Shown piece after piece: positions 16,595-25,184 of a stretch of DNA of 64,000 nt. The stretch covers positions 1-64,000 of the forward strand of contig CAYYVN010000008.1 of assembly GCA_964475165.1 (NCBI GenBank), in the 5' to 3' direction. The DNA is from CAYUHK01 sp964475165 (lineage in GTDB: Bacteria; Verrucomicrobiota; Kiritimatiellia; JAAZAB01). Both the position numbers and the translations under genes were made by a program. Position 1 is the stretch's first letter, and every line of letters starts with the position of its first letter. The notes below the pieces were generated by a model that saw only the letters and a list, made by a program, of their open reading frames with translations, did not search any database and was not told the DNA's origin.

Positions 16595-16667
16595 GCCAGC
16601 TTAGCTCAGTTGGTAGAGCAGCTGATTTGTAATCAGCAGGTCGTCGGTTCGACCCCGACAGCTGGCT
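16595..16667 (+). tRNA. tRNA-Thr (anticodon TGT)
   Basis: 73 bases with acceptor arms GCCAGCT/AGCTGGC fully paired, the D-arm TTAGCTCAGTTGGTAGAGCA, and anticodon stem CTGAT/ATCAG around a TTGTA core giving anticodon TGT. The T-arm TCGGTTCGACCCCGA is canonical. CCA is not encoded. No integrated element or attachment duplication is visible next to it. Confidence 0.96.
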
Positions 16668-16976
16668 TCCTCCCGGCTTCGATAAGCTTGCCTCGGGTTT
16701 CGTTTAGCCTGTCCCGGGCCTCTTTTGCGTGCTCCTGCAATTGTGAGCGTGAAGCTCCATCTATGTGCGAGAGCGCACCGGCCCGGAGGCTCAGTGCCGG
16801 CCCCAACTGCCGGATGGCTCGCATCGCGCGCGCGCTTTCTCCTCCGCCTGGCGGCTCAGCCCTAAGAAGGGCAGGGAGAGGAGTGAAGACCAAACCAGGT
16901 CGGTCGCCAGCGCCGCGCTAGCTGAGCTTGCCTGGGCGCAGGGTTTTTTGAGGTCATAAAAAAATATAAAAAAAAG
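16668..16976. other. Noncoding stretch between tRNA-Thr and mraZ
   Basis: About 310 bases without a convincing gene. Open frames on both strands here have no ribosome binding sites and no recognisable protein pattern. The right end becomes A/T-rich (runs of A around 16960-16975) directly before the mraZ promoter, which fits an UP-element-like region. No tRNA or known RNA family was recognised. Confidence 0.5.
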
Positions 16977-17010
16977 TTGACATTTGGTGGGGGAAAGTGT
17001 GGAATAGTGT
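16977..17010 (+). promoter_or_regulatory. dcw promoter with overlapping MraZ-type operator repeats
   Basis: TTGACA (16977-16982), 17-base spacer, TGGAAT (17000-17005). Within and after the spacer, GTG triplets recur at an exact 10-base interval (16987, 16997, 17007), the first followed by GGGG. MraZ proteins bind tandem TGGG/GTGGG repeats with about 10-base periodicity upstream of their own gene, so this is a likely autoregulatory operator overlapping the promoter. The repeats decay from left to right. Confidence 0.6.
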
Positions 17011-17042
17011 CAAACAAGGGGGCAAGGGTGGACCAAAAGGAC

Positions 17043-17513
17043 ATGGAACGCAGCAATGAGCCAGGGATGCTGGGTGCTTTCGTCAGCAGTTATCTCCATG
17101 CGCTGGATCCCAAAAAACGCCTGACCATTCCCGCCGAATGGCGCGCACGGGTGGGCGAACCGGCCAGTTTATATGTGCTCCCCGGGCTGCAGAACGAAAA
17201 ATGCCTCTATGTATTTCCGGCGCGTGAACTTTCCCAGCGCCTCGCCAAATTCCGCCAGATCGGCATCGGCGACAAAAAAGCGCGCGCCTTTGCCCGTGTT
17301 TTCGCTTCGCAATCCGATCTCATTTCGGCCTGGGATGTGCAGGGGAGAATTCGCATCAAGGATGAATTGCTCGCTCATGCGCAGTTAGTCGACCAGGTGC
17401 AGTTGGTGGGGGCCTGGGATCATTTCGAGCTTTGGAATCCGCGCCTCTGGCAGGCTGCGGCGGCGCTGGATGCCACCACCATGGAAGATGCGATACGTTA
17501 CATAGGGTTTTAA
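17043..17513 (+). CDS. mraZ: Transcriptional regulator MraZ
   Basis: First gene of the division/cell wall cluster; a DNA-binding regulator that represses its own operon. 156 residues with two AbrB-like half-domains: HALDPKKRLTIPAEWR near the N-terminus and SAWDVQGRIRIKDELLAHA in the second half, each with the D-x-K/Q-G/K-R pattern of the family. The start is uncertain: the ATG at 17043 is used here, but a GTG at 17028 in the same frame has AGGGGG 5 bases upstream and may be the true start. Candidate operator repeats lie upstream. Confidence 0.92.
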   Translation: MERSNEPGMLGAFVSSYLHALDPKKRLTIPAEWRARVGEPASLYVLPGLQNEKCLYVFPARELSQRLAKFRQIGIGDKKARAFARVFASQSDLISAWDVQGRIRIKDELLAHAQLVDQVQLVGAWDHFELWNPRLWQAAAALDATTMEDAIRYIGF

Positions 17514-17527
17514 GCGGAGGGCAAAAG

Positions 17528-17797
17528 ATGCAAAGAGTGATGTTTTTGGATGTCAACGCGGCCTTGCGAGGTGGTTTGCGTAAAGGTCGTTGGTTTAGTT
17601 TGCCGGAGAAAAAACACATGGTGCGCTCGGTGCGTTTTGGCAATCACGCTTGCGTCCTCAGCGATACCATGCAAATTCTGCCGCTGAGCGATATCGCCCC
17701 GGTAGCTGCCCGCGCGGGTTCCTGGCGCCTGGGGGTGCGCAAGGTATGGGATTTGTTATCGCAACGCCCGCGCTATTGGCAGACCTTGCTGCAGTAA
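17528..17797 (+). CDS. Small protein of unknown function between mraZ and rsmH
   Basis: 89 residues, starting MQRVMFLDVNAALRGGLRKG. GGAGG lies 8 bases upstream of the ATG and the gene starts 14 bases after mraZ, so it is probably translated as part of the dcw operon. No membrane segment or known motif is recognised; the composition is basic, with several Trp and Arg in the C-terminal third. Nothing identifies a function. Confidence 0.6.
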   Translation: MQRVMFLDVNAALRGGLRKGRWFSLPEKKHMVRSVRFGNHACVLSDTMQILPLSDIAPVAARAGSWRLGVRKVWDLLSQRPRYWQTLLQ

Positions 17798-17838
17798 TGC
17801 TCGGCGGGGACTTCTGCGGCACGGATGAGGAGAGCAGG

Positions 17839-18036
17839 GTGAAGCAGACGCCATCATTGATCATGAAATGCTGCCTCTGCGGTCGCGAAAACACGGAGCA
17901 GGGGTGGCAATACCGCCGCGCGGCCGTTGAAGCGAGCATCTTTTATTCACATGGTTTTTGTACGCAGTGTTATGCGCTCGAGATTCAGAAAATCAGACTG
18001 CAAGGGCAGCTGACGGCGCTGGCCGCCTGTCATTAA
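17839..18036 (+). CDS. Small zinc-ribbon-like protein in the dcw cluster
   Basis: 65 residues from a GTG start preceded by GAGGAGAG; an ATG start at 17863 would give 57 residues. It contains CCLCGRE near the N-terminus and SHGFCTQCYALEI near the C-terminus: two CxxC pairs spaced for a single zinc site. The SHGxCxxCY pattern recurs in small bacterial zinc-ribbon modules, often attached to signalling proteins. It lies between mraZ and rsmH on the same strand. Function unknown. Confidence 0.6.
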   Translation: MKQTPSLIMKCCLCGRENTEQGWQYRRAAVEASIFYSHGFCTQCYALEIQKIRLQGQLTALAACH

Positions 18037-18093
18037 AGGGTGGTTGGCAACCCGCTTCGGCCTGCCCGGGGCGGAGGAGCATGAGGAGGCAGC

Positions 18094-19017
18094 ATGCATG
18101 AGCCGGTCATGGTTCAAGAAGTGCTGACCTTGCTGGCGGTGCAGCCGGGGGGCATTTATATGGATGGCACCCTCGGCGGCGGCGGGCATGCCCGGGCGAT
18201 TTTAGAGCGCCTGGCCGGCCAAGGGTTGTTGCTGGGCATAGATCGGGATAGCGCAGCGCTGGCGCAGGCCGCGTGCGCGCTGGCAGCCTGGCCGGCACAA
18301 TGCCGTTTGGCGCAGGGTAACTTTAACGAGTTGGATCGCCTGGCGGCGGCTCACAACATCCAGACCCTCGATGGGCTCTTGCTGGATTTGGGCATGTCGT
18401 CCCTGCAGCTGGATGCTCCCGCGCGTGGTTTTAGTTTCCACCATGCTGGCCCGCTCGATATGCGCATGGATCGTGCGCAGCCCTTGACAGCGGCCGCTTG
18501 GCTGGCGGCGGCCACGGAAAGGGAGATCGCACAACAGCTGCGCAAATTGGGTGATGAGCCGGATGCGCGACGGATAGCTCGGGCCATCGTCAGGGAACGC
18601 GCTAGAGAGCCGCTGCTAACGACGCAGCAACTGGCTGATCTGGTGCTGGGCGTTAAGCGTGGGCGGCGGGGTAAAATTCATCCGGCCACTCGCACTTTTC
18701 AAGCCTTGCGCATGATCGTCAACCGGGAGCTGGAATGCTTGGAGGAAGGCTTGCGGAAAGGCTGGAGGCTTTTGCGTCCCGGGGGGCGCTTGGCAGTCCT
18801 GGCTTACCATAGTTTGGAGGATCGGATCGTTAAGCATTTTGCCCGGCAACATATCGGGCGTTGGGAATCTTTGCCCGCTGGTGGTCGGCGCTGGCTGGGG
18901 CAAGAGCCGGCCGCGCGCTGGCTAACGCCCAAGCCCTTAACACCCAGCGCGGCCGAGATCAGTCGTAATCCACGCTCACGTTCAGCGAAACTAAGGGTCA
19001 TAGAAAGGATACAATAA
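18094..19017 (+). CDS. rsmH: 16S rRNA (cytosine-1402-N4)-methyltransferase
   Basis: 307 residues, the normal length for RsmH (MraW), which methylates C1402 of 16S rRNA in the decoding site. The N-terminus HEPVMVQEVLTLL is followed by the SAM loop DGTLGGGGHARAIL, then LLLDLGMSSLQLD. The C-terminal half has LAYHSLEDRIVKHF, and the tail NPRSRSAKLRVIER is diagnostic. GAGGAGG lies upstream of the ATG. It has the usual place between mraZ and ftsL. Confidence 0.97.
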   Translation: MHEPVMVQEVLTLLAVQPGGIYMDGTLGGGGHARAILERLAGQGLLLGIDRDSAALAQAACALAAWPAQCRLAQGNFNELDRLAAAHNIQTLDGLLLDLGMSSLQLDAPARGFSFHHAGPLDMRMDRAQPLTAAAWLAAATEREIAQQLRKLGDEPDARRIARAIVRERAREPLLTTQQLADLVLGVKRGRRGKIHPATRTFQALRMIVNRELECLEEGLRKGWRLLRPGGRLAVLAYHSLEDRIVKHFARQHIGRWESLPAGGRRWLGQEPAARWLTPKPLTPSAAEISRNPRSRSAKLRVIERIQ

Positions 19018-19020
19018 CTC

Positions 19021-19401
19021 ATGGCTGGTAAAAATAGAAAGAAACACATGGCGGGGTTTGCCTTTCCATTGCCCGTGGCGGGCGTTCTGACGGTATTGGT
19101 AATGTTGCTCTTGCTGTATGTCTGGCTGGATGCCAGGGTGCAGGCCTTGGGTGTGCAGATCAAAACGCTGGAACAGCAACGCGCTGAAATTCAGCAACGC
19201 TACGATATTGAGCTGTGGAAATGGGAGACGCTCAAGTCTCCGGCTAATATTGAAAAAACCCTGGCCGAACATAAACTGGTCATGGTCTGGCCGGCTGAGG
19301 CCAATATCATACGCTTGCATGAACCGGCCTTGGCGGGCGTGTATGTTGATGGACAAATGGCGCAATTATCCAGATATCCCGGGTCCCTAGCGCATGATTG
19401 A
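19021..19401 (+). CDS. ftsL: FtsL-like septum formation initiator
   Basis: 126 residues: a basic cytoplasmic N-terminus (MAGKNRKKHM), one membrane helix (about 17-40), then a coiled-coil periplasmic stretch (VQALGVQIKTLEQQRAEIQQ). This is the topology of FtsL, which with FtsB and FtsQ recruits and activates the FtsWI septal synthase. It starts 3 bases after rsmH and its end overlaps the start of ftsI by 8 bases. Identification rests on topology and position, since FtsL sequences diverge strongly. Confidence 0.82.
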   Translation: MAGKNRKKHMAGFAFPLPVAGVLTVLVMLLLLYVWLDARVQALGVQIKTLEQQRAEIQQRYDIELWKWETLKSPANIEKTLAEHKLVMVWPAEANIIRLHEPALAGVYVDGQMAQLSRYPGSLAHD

Positions 19402-21142
19402 GCGCAGATACAAGCTTCGCTTGGTGATCTCAGCGGCGGTGATGGTGCTGGGATTGGCGGGATTGAGTGCCCGCCTTATTTTTTTACATCTGGGCCCCTA
19501 CGCGGAGCGGCGCGCGCGGATCAACGAGTTGCGCCGCTGGGAAAAAGATCTGCATGTTGGCCGGGGCAAGATCTTAGATCGCCACGGCCATATTTTGGCT
19601 CTGGATCTGGTGAAACAGGAATTGGCGGCGGACCCCGCCTTGATGCATAGCAATCATCTGGTGCCCAGCGTGGCCGCGCGCCTGGCCGAAATTCTCGAGG
19701 TCGATCCGGCCCCCCTGGCGGCTCGCTTAAATGCCGCCCAAGGCCGTTTTGTTTATCTGCTGGGTTACGGACGCTATCTCGAAGCGGAGCAGGCCGCCCG
19801 GATCAGCCAGCTCAAAATAGCGGGTTTGATTTTGAACGATGTCATGGCGCGTTCCTATCCGCGCGGGCGCAGTATGTGCCATGTCTTGGGATATGTTAAT
19901 CTGGAGCGTGAGGGCAGTGCCGGTATTGAGCAACGTTGGGATCACTATTTGCGAGGCGTACCCGGCTTGTTGATCAGCGAATTGGATGGGCAGCGCCGTG
20001 AATTATATGACCGGCGCGCGTTGGAAATCAAGCCGCGCCAGGGCGCTGATATCACTTTGACCCTTGATCAATATGTGCAATTCATCGTGGAGCGTGCGCT
20101 GGAAAGGGCCGTCCAGGAACATCGGGCTACGGCTGCCTGGGCGATCGTGGAGCGCATTGAGAGCGGCGAGATTTTGGCGATGGCGAGCTGGCCGGCCTAT
20201 GACAGTAATCGTTTTCGTCTGGCGGCCACCAACGAGATGCGTAACCGTTGCATTGCCGATCTGTATGAACCGGGTTCAACCTTTAAGATAGCCGCAGTGG
20301 CGGCGGCCCTCAACGAGGGCCTGGCCAGTCCCTCTCAGATCATCGATTGCGAGGGTGGCACCTGGTTTTATCGCGGGCGGCCCTTACGCGACTATCATCC
20401 TTATGATCAGCTGAGCTTGGCGGATGTTCTCAAGAAATCCAGCAATATTGGCACGGCCAAGATCGCTCTGCTGCTTGGCGAAGCGCGTTTCTATCGCTAT
20501 TTGAAAGCCTTTGGGGTGGGCCAGCCCACCGGCATCGAGCTGCCCGGAGAGGAAGCCGGTATTTTACATCCGGTCTCGCGCTGGCAGCCGATCAGCATCA
20601 CGCGCATTGCCATTGGCCATGGCGTAGCGGTCACCGCCCTGCAGGTGTTGGGTATGTTCTGCGCCATTGCCAATGATGGTGTTTTAATGAAGCCCTATAT
20701 TGTGCAGCGCGTGACGAGCCCGGAAGGAGAAATTTTATTTGAACAGCAGCCGGTGGTCGTCGGCCGCCCGCTGCGTCCGGAAACAGCCCTCGAAATGCAA
20801 CGGCTCTTAGCGCGGGTCACCGAGAAAGGCGGCACGGGCTACCGGGCGCAAGTGCCCGAATACACTGTGGGCGGCAAGACCGGGACCGCCCAGAAACCTG
20901 TTGCCGGCGGTTATTCCGATCAGCTTAATGTGGCTTCCTTTGCAGGATTCATTCCGGCTGAGGATCCGCAACTGGCTATTATTGTGGTTTTAGATGAGCC
21001 CCGGAATCTGCATACGGGCGGCGTGGTCGCCGCCCCGGTTTTCAAGGAAATAGCTGAGCAGGCGGTGCGTTACTTGGATATTCCGCCGGTCAGCAGCGAA
21101 GTGTTTGGGCAGGCCGGCGCCCCGTCCGCCCGCGTTTTATAA
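19394..21142 (+). CDS. ftsI: Septal peptidoglycan transpeptidase (PBP3/FtsI)
   Basis: 582 residues. A single N-terminal membrane anchor (about 9-30) is followed by a pedestal domain with RGKILDRHGHILA and YPRGRSMCHVLGYVN. The transpeptidase domain (about 245-570) has the nucleophile motif STFK (Ser295), SSN (349-351) and KTGTAQ (Lys495). No PASTA repeats are present, so it is closer to proteobacterial FtsI than to SpoVD. It cross-links septal peptidoglycan in the periplasm together with FtsW, encoded 8 kb downstream. Confidence 0.94.
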   Translation: MIERRYKLRLVISAAVMVLGLAGLSARLIFLHLGPYAERRARINELRRWEKDLHVGRGKILDRHGHILALDLVKQELAADPALMHSNHLVPSVAARLAEILEVDPAPLAARLNAAQGRFVYLLGYGRYLEAEQAARISQLKIAGLILNDVMARSYPRGRSMCHVLGYVNLEREGSAGIEQRWDHYLRGVPGLLISELDGQRRELYDRRALEIKPRQGADITLTLDQYVQFIVERALERAVQEHRATAAWAIVERIESGEILAMASWPAYDSNRFRLAATNEMRNRCIADLYEPGSTFKIAAVAAALNEGLASPSQIIDCEGGTWFYRGRPLRDYHPYDQLSLADVLKKSSNIGTAKIALLLGEARFYRYLKAFGVGQPTGIELPGEEAGILHPVSRWQPISITRIAIGHGVAVTALQVLGMFCAIANDGVLMKPYIVQRVTSPEGEILFEQQPVVVGRPLRPETALEMQRLLARVTEKGGTGYRAQVPEYTVGGKTGTAQKPVAGGYSDQLNVASFAGFIPAEDPQLAIIVVLDEPRNLHTGGVVAAPVFKEIAEQAVRYLDIPPVSSEVFGQAGAPSARVL

Positions 21143-21166
21143 GCAAGCCATATAAGAGGATAGGCC

Positions 21167-22639
21167 ATGAAACTGAATGTGCTCTTAACACATATGCAAC
21201 CGCTGGCGGTCAGCGGCGCCAGCGATACGCTGGTGCAAGGTATCACCTATGATTCACGCCAGGTGCGGGAGGGCTTTATTTTTTGTGCGCTGCCCGGGCA
21301 GCGCGCGGATGGCCATGATTATATCGAGGATGCGCTGCAGCGCGGGGCGGTGGCGATTGTATCGGAGCGCGCCGCGCCCCTGCCGCATAGCCCCGTGGCT
21401 TTCATTCAAACCAGAGATGCGCGCCAGGCCTTAGCCTTACTAGCCAAGGCTTTTTATGGCGATCCCTCGCGGCGCTTAGCGGTGGTGGGTATCACCGGCA
21501 CCAACGGCAAAACCACCACGGCCTTTATGGTCCGCGATATTTTGCGCGCCGCCGAACGCCAGCCCGGGTTGATAGGTACGGTGAATTACGAAATCGGCGC
21601 GCGCATCATTCCGGCCACGCGCACTACGCCGGAAGCCTCCGACCTGCAGCGCCTGCTGGCGGAGATGGTGCGGGTGGGTTGCCGGAGTGCGGTCTTGGAG
21701 GTCACCTCGCATGCGCTGGTACAGCAGCGCGTTGCTGGCCTTGAATTCGCGGCGGCTCTTTTCACCAATCTAACCCATGATCATCTTGATTATCATGGCA
21801 CATTCGCAGAATATTTCGAGGCTAAAGCCCTGCTTTTCCGCAGCTTGATGCGCCAGCATACCAAGGCGCCGGCTATCATCAATGTGGATGATCCCTGGGG
21901 GGAGAAACTGGCGCAATTGCCCGAATTGCAGTTGCCGTTGATCACCTGCAGCTTAGAGCGCGAGGCCTTGGTGCGCGTTACACGCATGCAGGTTAGTGCG
22001 GCCGGCACGGAGATGGATGTGGAGAGCCCTTGGGGCAGGGTGAGCTTCGCCATAAAATTATTGGGTCGCTTCAACGCCGCCAACGCCCTCTTGGCCCTGG
22101 CGGCCGCCGGGGCGCTGGGGATCGCTCCGGAGCTGAGTGCCGGCGTGTTGGCACAAATCGCCTGTGTGCCCGGACGCTTGGAGGAAATCAAAAGCAACCA
22201 GGGCTTCCAGGTTTTTGTGGATTATGCGCACACCGAGGATGCCTTGCAGAATGTGCTTAGCACCCTGCGCGAAATCACCACCGGCCGCTTGCTGGTGGTC
22301 TTTGGTTGCGGTGGTAACCGCGACCAGAAGAAACGCCCCCTGATGGGTGCCGTGGCCGCCCGGCTGGCGGACTATATCATCTTAACTTCCGATAATCCGC
22401 GTAAGGAAAATCCCTCTGCGATCATTGCCCAGATTCGCGGCGGCATTCCCGGCAGCGACCAGCACGAAGTCATCGAGGATCGCTACGAGGCCATTGCGCG
22501 GGCCTTAGCGCTGGCCGAAGAGGGCGATAGCGTCTTGATCGCCGGTAAGGGGCATGAGAATTATCAGGAATTTGCCGATACCGTCATCCCCTTTGATGAT
22601 CGGCAAGTGGTGCGCGAGTGCCTGGGGATTCGGGAATGA
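21167..22639 (+). CDS. murE: UDP-MurNAc-L-Ala-D-Glu: meso-diaminopimelate ligase
   Basis: 490 residues. Cytoplasmic Mur ligase that adds the third residue of the peptidoglycan stem. Visible are the N-terminal DSRQVREG segment, the ATP loop GITGTNGKTTTAF, the central NLTHDHLDYHG and FVDYAHTEDAL. The C-terminal DNPRKENP motif is the signature of meso-diaminopimelate-adding rather than lysine-adding enzymes, so the wall should be of A1-gamma type. AGAGGA precedes the ATG. Confidence 0.96.
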   Translation: MKLNVLLTHMQPLAVSGASDTLVQGITYDSRQVREGFIFCALPGQRADGHDYIEDALQRGAVAIVSERAAPLPHSPVAFIQTRDARQALALLAKAFYGDPSRRLAVVGITGTNGKTTTAFMVRDILRAAERQPGLIGTVNYEIGARIIPATRTTPEASDLQRLLAEMVRVGCRSAVLEVTSHALVQQRVAGLEFAAALFTNLTHDHLDYHGTFAEYFEAKALLFRSLMRQHTKAPAIINVDDPWGEKLAQLPELQLPLITCSLEREALVRVTRMQVSAAGTEMDVESPWGRVSFAIKLLGRFNAANALLALAAAGALGIAPELSAGVLAQIACVPGRLEEIKSNQGFQVFVDYAHTEDALQNVLSTLREITTGRLLVVFGCGGNRDQKKRPLMGAVAARLADYIILTSDNPRKENPSAIIAQIRGGIPGSDQHEVIEDRYEAIARALALAEEGDSVLIAGKGHENYQEFADTVIPFDDRQVVRECLGIRE

Positions 22640-22682
22640 AGCAACAGGCCCGCATAGCGCAGGTTTAAGGGGCTCTTGGGCC

Positions 22683-24065
22683 ATGCCAAAATTGGATAGT
22701 AGCTTGATCGCGTCTTGGACGGGCGGGCGCTGGTTATCAGCGCCACCGGCCAGCCTGCGCGGCGTATCCATTGATACGCGTTCCTTGCATCCCGGCGATT
22801 TATTCGTGGCCATAAGTGGCGCGCGTTTTGATGGGCATGATTTTATCGCGCAGGCCTTCGCCCAGCAGGCGGCGGCAGCGGTGGTCGAGCGGGATGCTGT
22901 CAGCAGCTGCTCGGGGCCCATCTTGCGTGTGGACCACACGCTGCAAGCCTTGCAGGATATGGCCGCCGCCTATCGCCAAACACATAAGGCCCAAATCATT
23001 GCCGTAACAGGCAGCCTCGGTAAAACTACGGTAAAGGAAATGGTGGCCGATACCCTGGCCATGCGCCTCTCCACGGCGCGCACCTGTGGTAATTTGAATA
23101 ATCATCTGGGGGTACCCTTAAGCCTGCTGAATATGGAAGGCAGTGCTCAGGTGGGGGTTTTTGAGGCGGGCACCAGTCAGGCCGGAGAGTTGGCGCCCTT
23201 GTGTCGCATCTTGGCGCCCGATTGGGGGTTGATCACCACGCTGGCGCCGGCGCATCTGGAGTTTTTCGGTTCCTTGGAAGAAATCGCTGCTGAAAAAGCG
23301 ACGCTGCTAAGCAGTCTCTCGGCGGCTGGGACAGCAGTGTTGCGCGGCGATGATCCCTGCTATGAGCGCTTGCGCGCGGCAGTGTCCGGGCGTGTTATAA
23401 CGATCGCCGTGCGGGGCCCGGCCGATTACCAGGGTTGGCCGGCGCGTGTCTGGGGTGGGCCGGTTGAAGTTCTGGAACGCTCCAGTGAGCAGCGCTGTCA
23501 ACTCCAGCTGCCCCTGCCGGGCGAGCATCAGGTGGTCAATGCGCTCTATGCGGTGGCGGTGGGCCGGAGCTATGGTCTGAGCTGGGATGAGATTCGCTCC
23601 GCCCTGGAAAATTATCGCCCGCCGCCGATGCGCTGGGAATGCCGGCAACAGGCGGGCATCACAATCATCAATGATGCCTATAATGCCAATCCGGAGAGCA
23701 TGGCCGCTGCCCTGCGAACTTTTGCGGCTATGCCCGTGCGCGGTCGGCGTTGGTTGGTTTTGGCTGATATGCGCGAGCTGGGCGCTCTCGCCGCGGAGGC
23801 CCATGCCAAATTGGGCCAACTGGCAGCGCAAATGTCCTGTGAAGGCTTGCTGGTGTTGGGAGAGTGGAGCGAGATCATCAAGCAGGCGGCCATGCAAGCC
23901 GGCTTGGATGCGCGGCGTATTTTTCGCTGCCCAGATCATGCCGCCGCCGCCGAGCGTTTAGTCCAAGTAACCCAGCCGGGCGATGCTGTGCTGCTCAAGG
24001 CTTCACGCAGTCAGTGTCTGGAAAAAGTATTGATCTATTGGCAAGAGCTGCTTAGCAAAGAGTGA
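22683..24065 (+). CDS. murF: UDP-MurNAc-tripeptide: D-alanyl-D-alanine ligase
   Basis: 460 residues. Last cytoplasmic Mur ligase of the pathway, producing the UDP-MurNAc-pentapeptide used by MraY. Motifs are SIDTRSLHPGDLFVA, the P-loop VTGSLGKTTVKEM, NLNNHLGVPLSLL and NDAYNANPESMAAAL. The ATG at 22683 was chosen because similarity begins there; the open frame extends upstream into murE. The nearest Shine-Dalgarno-like AGGGG is 12-13 bases upstream. Confidence 0.95.
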   Translation: MPKLDSSLIASWTGGRWLSAPPASLRGVSIDTRSLHPGDLFVAISGARFDGHDFIAQAFAQQAAAAVVERDAVSSCSGPILRVDHTLQALQDMAAAYRQTHKAQIIAVTGSLGKTTVKEMVADTLAMRLSTARTCGNLNNHLGVPLSLLNMEGSAQVGVFEAGTSQAGELAPLCRILAPDWGLITTLAPAHLEFFGSLEEIAAEKATLLSSLSAAGTAVLRGDDPCYERLRAAVSGRVITIAVRGPADYQGWPARVWGGPVEVLERSSEQRCQLQLPLPGEHQVVNALYAVAVGRSYGLSWDEIRSALENYRPPPMRWECRQQAGITIINDAYNANPESMAAALRTFAAMPVRGRRWLVLADMRELGALAAEAHAKLGQLAAQMSCEGLLVLGEWSEIIKQAAMQAGLDARRIFRCPDHAAAAERLVQVTQPGDAVLLKASRSQCLEKVLIYWQELLSKE

Positions 24066-24071
24066 GGATGT

Positions 24072-25184
24072 ATGTTGTATTACCTGCATTTACTAGCGGA
24101 TCAGATTTCCTATTTCCGCGTCTTTCAATATATCACCGTGCGCATTTTCTTGGCCGCCGGCACAGCCTTTCTCTTCAGCTTGCTGGCGGGGCCCTGGTTC
24201 GTACGCCGCTTACACGCTCTGACAGCCGATACCACTGCGCGCTATCAAAATGATGCGCCGGCCTTAGATGCGCTGGGCGGCGCAGCCAAAAGAAAGACGC
24301 CCACCATGGGCGGGCTTCTGATCATTGCGGCTGTGGTCATAGCCTGCCTGCTCTGGGCGCTGCCCACTAATTTACTGGTCTGGATGGCTCTGGCCACCAT
24401 GGGCGTCATGGGGCTGATCGGCTTTGCCGATGACTACATCAAGACCGTCCAGCGCAATGCGCGTGGCTTAAGCGCCTGGAAAAAATTAGTTCTGCAGAGC
24501 CTGTGGGTGCTGGGGATAGTCGGCCTCTTGTTGTTGCTGCCGGAAACCCGCCCGCTCGCCCGGCAGTTGATGGTGCCCTTTCTTAAAACACCGCTGATCC
24601 CGCAGATGAGCCTACTGGTCCTGGCCATTTTTGTGATTCTGGTGATAGTGGGTTCCAGCAATGCGGTCAATTTAACCGATGGACTCGACGGCCTGGCCAT
24701 TGGCTGCACCGGTTCGGTGACCGTAGCCTATCTGGTGATGACCTATGTCGCCGGGCATATCCATTTGGCTGATTATCTCCAGGTACCCTATATTGTTGGC
24801 AGTGGGGAATTGGCCGTTTTTTGCGGAAGTCTCTTGGGTGCCAGTTTGGGGTTCCTGTGGTTTAATTGCTTCCCGGCGCGCATTTTCATGGGCGATACCG
24901 GCAGTTTAGCTTTAGGCGGCGCGCTGGGGATGGTGGCCGTTTTAATCAAACAGGAACTGGTGCTGATAATCGTGGGCGGTATTTTTGTGATGGAAGCCTT
25001 GAGCGTTATCATGCAGGTGGGCTGGTTCAAGCTGAAAGGCCGGCGTATTTTTGCTTGTGCGCCGCTCCATCATCATTTCCAATTAAAAAAAATGCCTTGG
25101 AGCGAAACTCAAATCACAGTCCGTTTTTGGATTATTTCATTGATGTGCGCTTTGCTGGGGGTGCTCATGCTTAAGATGCGCTGA
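24072..25184 (+). CDS. mraY: Phospho-N-acetylmuramoyl-pentapeptide transferase
   Basis: 370 residues, about ten membrane helices. It transfers phospho-MurNAc-pentapeptide to undecaprenyl phosphate, making lipid I. Diagnostic motifs are KRKTPTMGGLLI, FADDYIKT (the catalytic aspartate pair), NLTDGLDGLAIG, FMGDTGSLALGG and the histidine cluster APLHHHFQLKK. It starts 6 bases after murF and its stop overlaps the murD start (TGATG). Confidence 0.97.
   Translation: MLYYLHLLADQISYFRVFQYITVRIFLAAGTAFLFSLLAGPWFVRRLHALTADTTARYQNDAPALDALGGAAKRKTPTMGGLLIIAAVVIACLLWALPTNLLVWMALATMGVMGLIGFADDYIKTVQRNARGLSAWKKLVLQSLWVLGIVGLLLLLPETRPLARQLMVPFLKTPLIPQMSLLVLAIFVILVIVGSSNAVNLTDGLDGLAIGCTGSVTVAYLVMTYVAGHIHLADYLQVPYIVGSGELAVFCGSLLGASLGFLWFNCFPARIFMGDTGSLALGGALGMVAVLIKQELVLIIVGGIFVMEALSVIMQVGWFKLKGRRIFACAPLHHHFQLKKMPWSETQITVRFWIISLMCALLGVLMLKMR

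Noticed and set aside
16610..16921. Plus-strand frame that starts within tRNA-Thr
   Set aside because: Overlaps the tRNA, has no ribosome binding site, and the sequence is compositionally like random GC-rich DNA.
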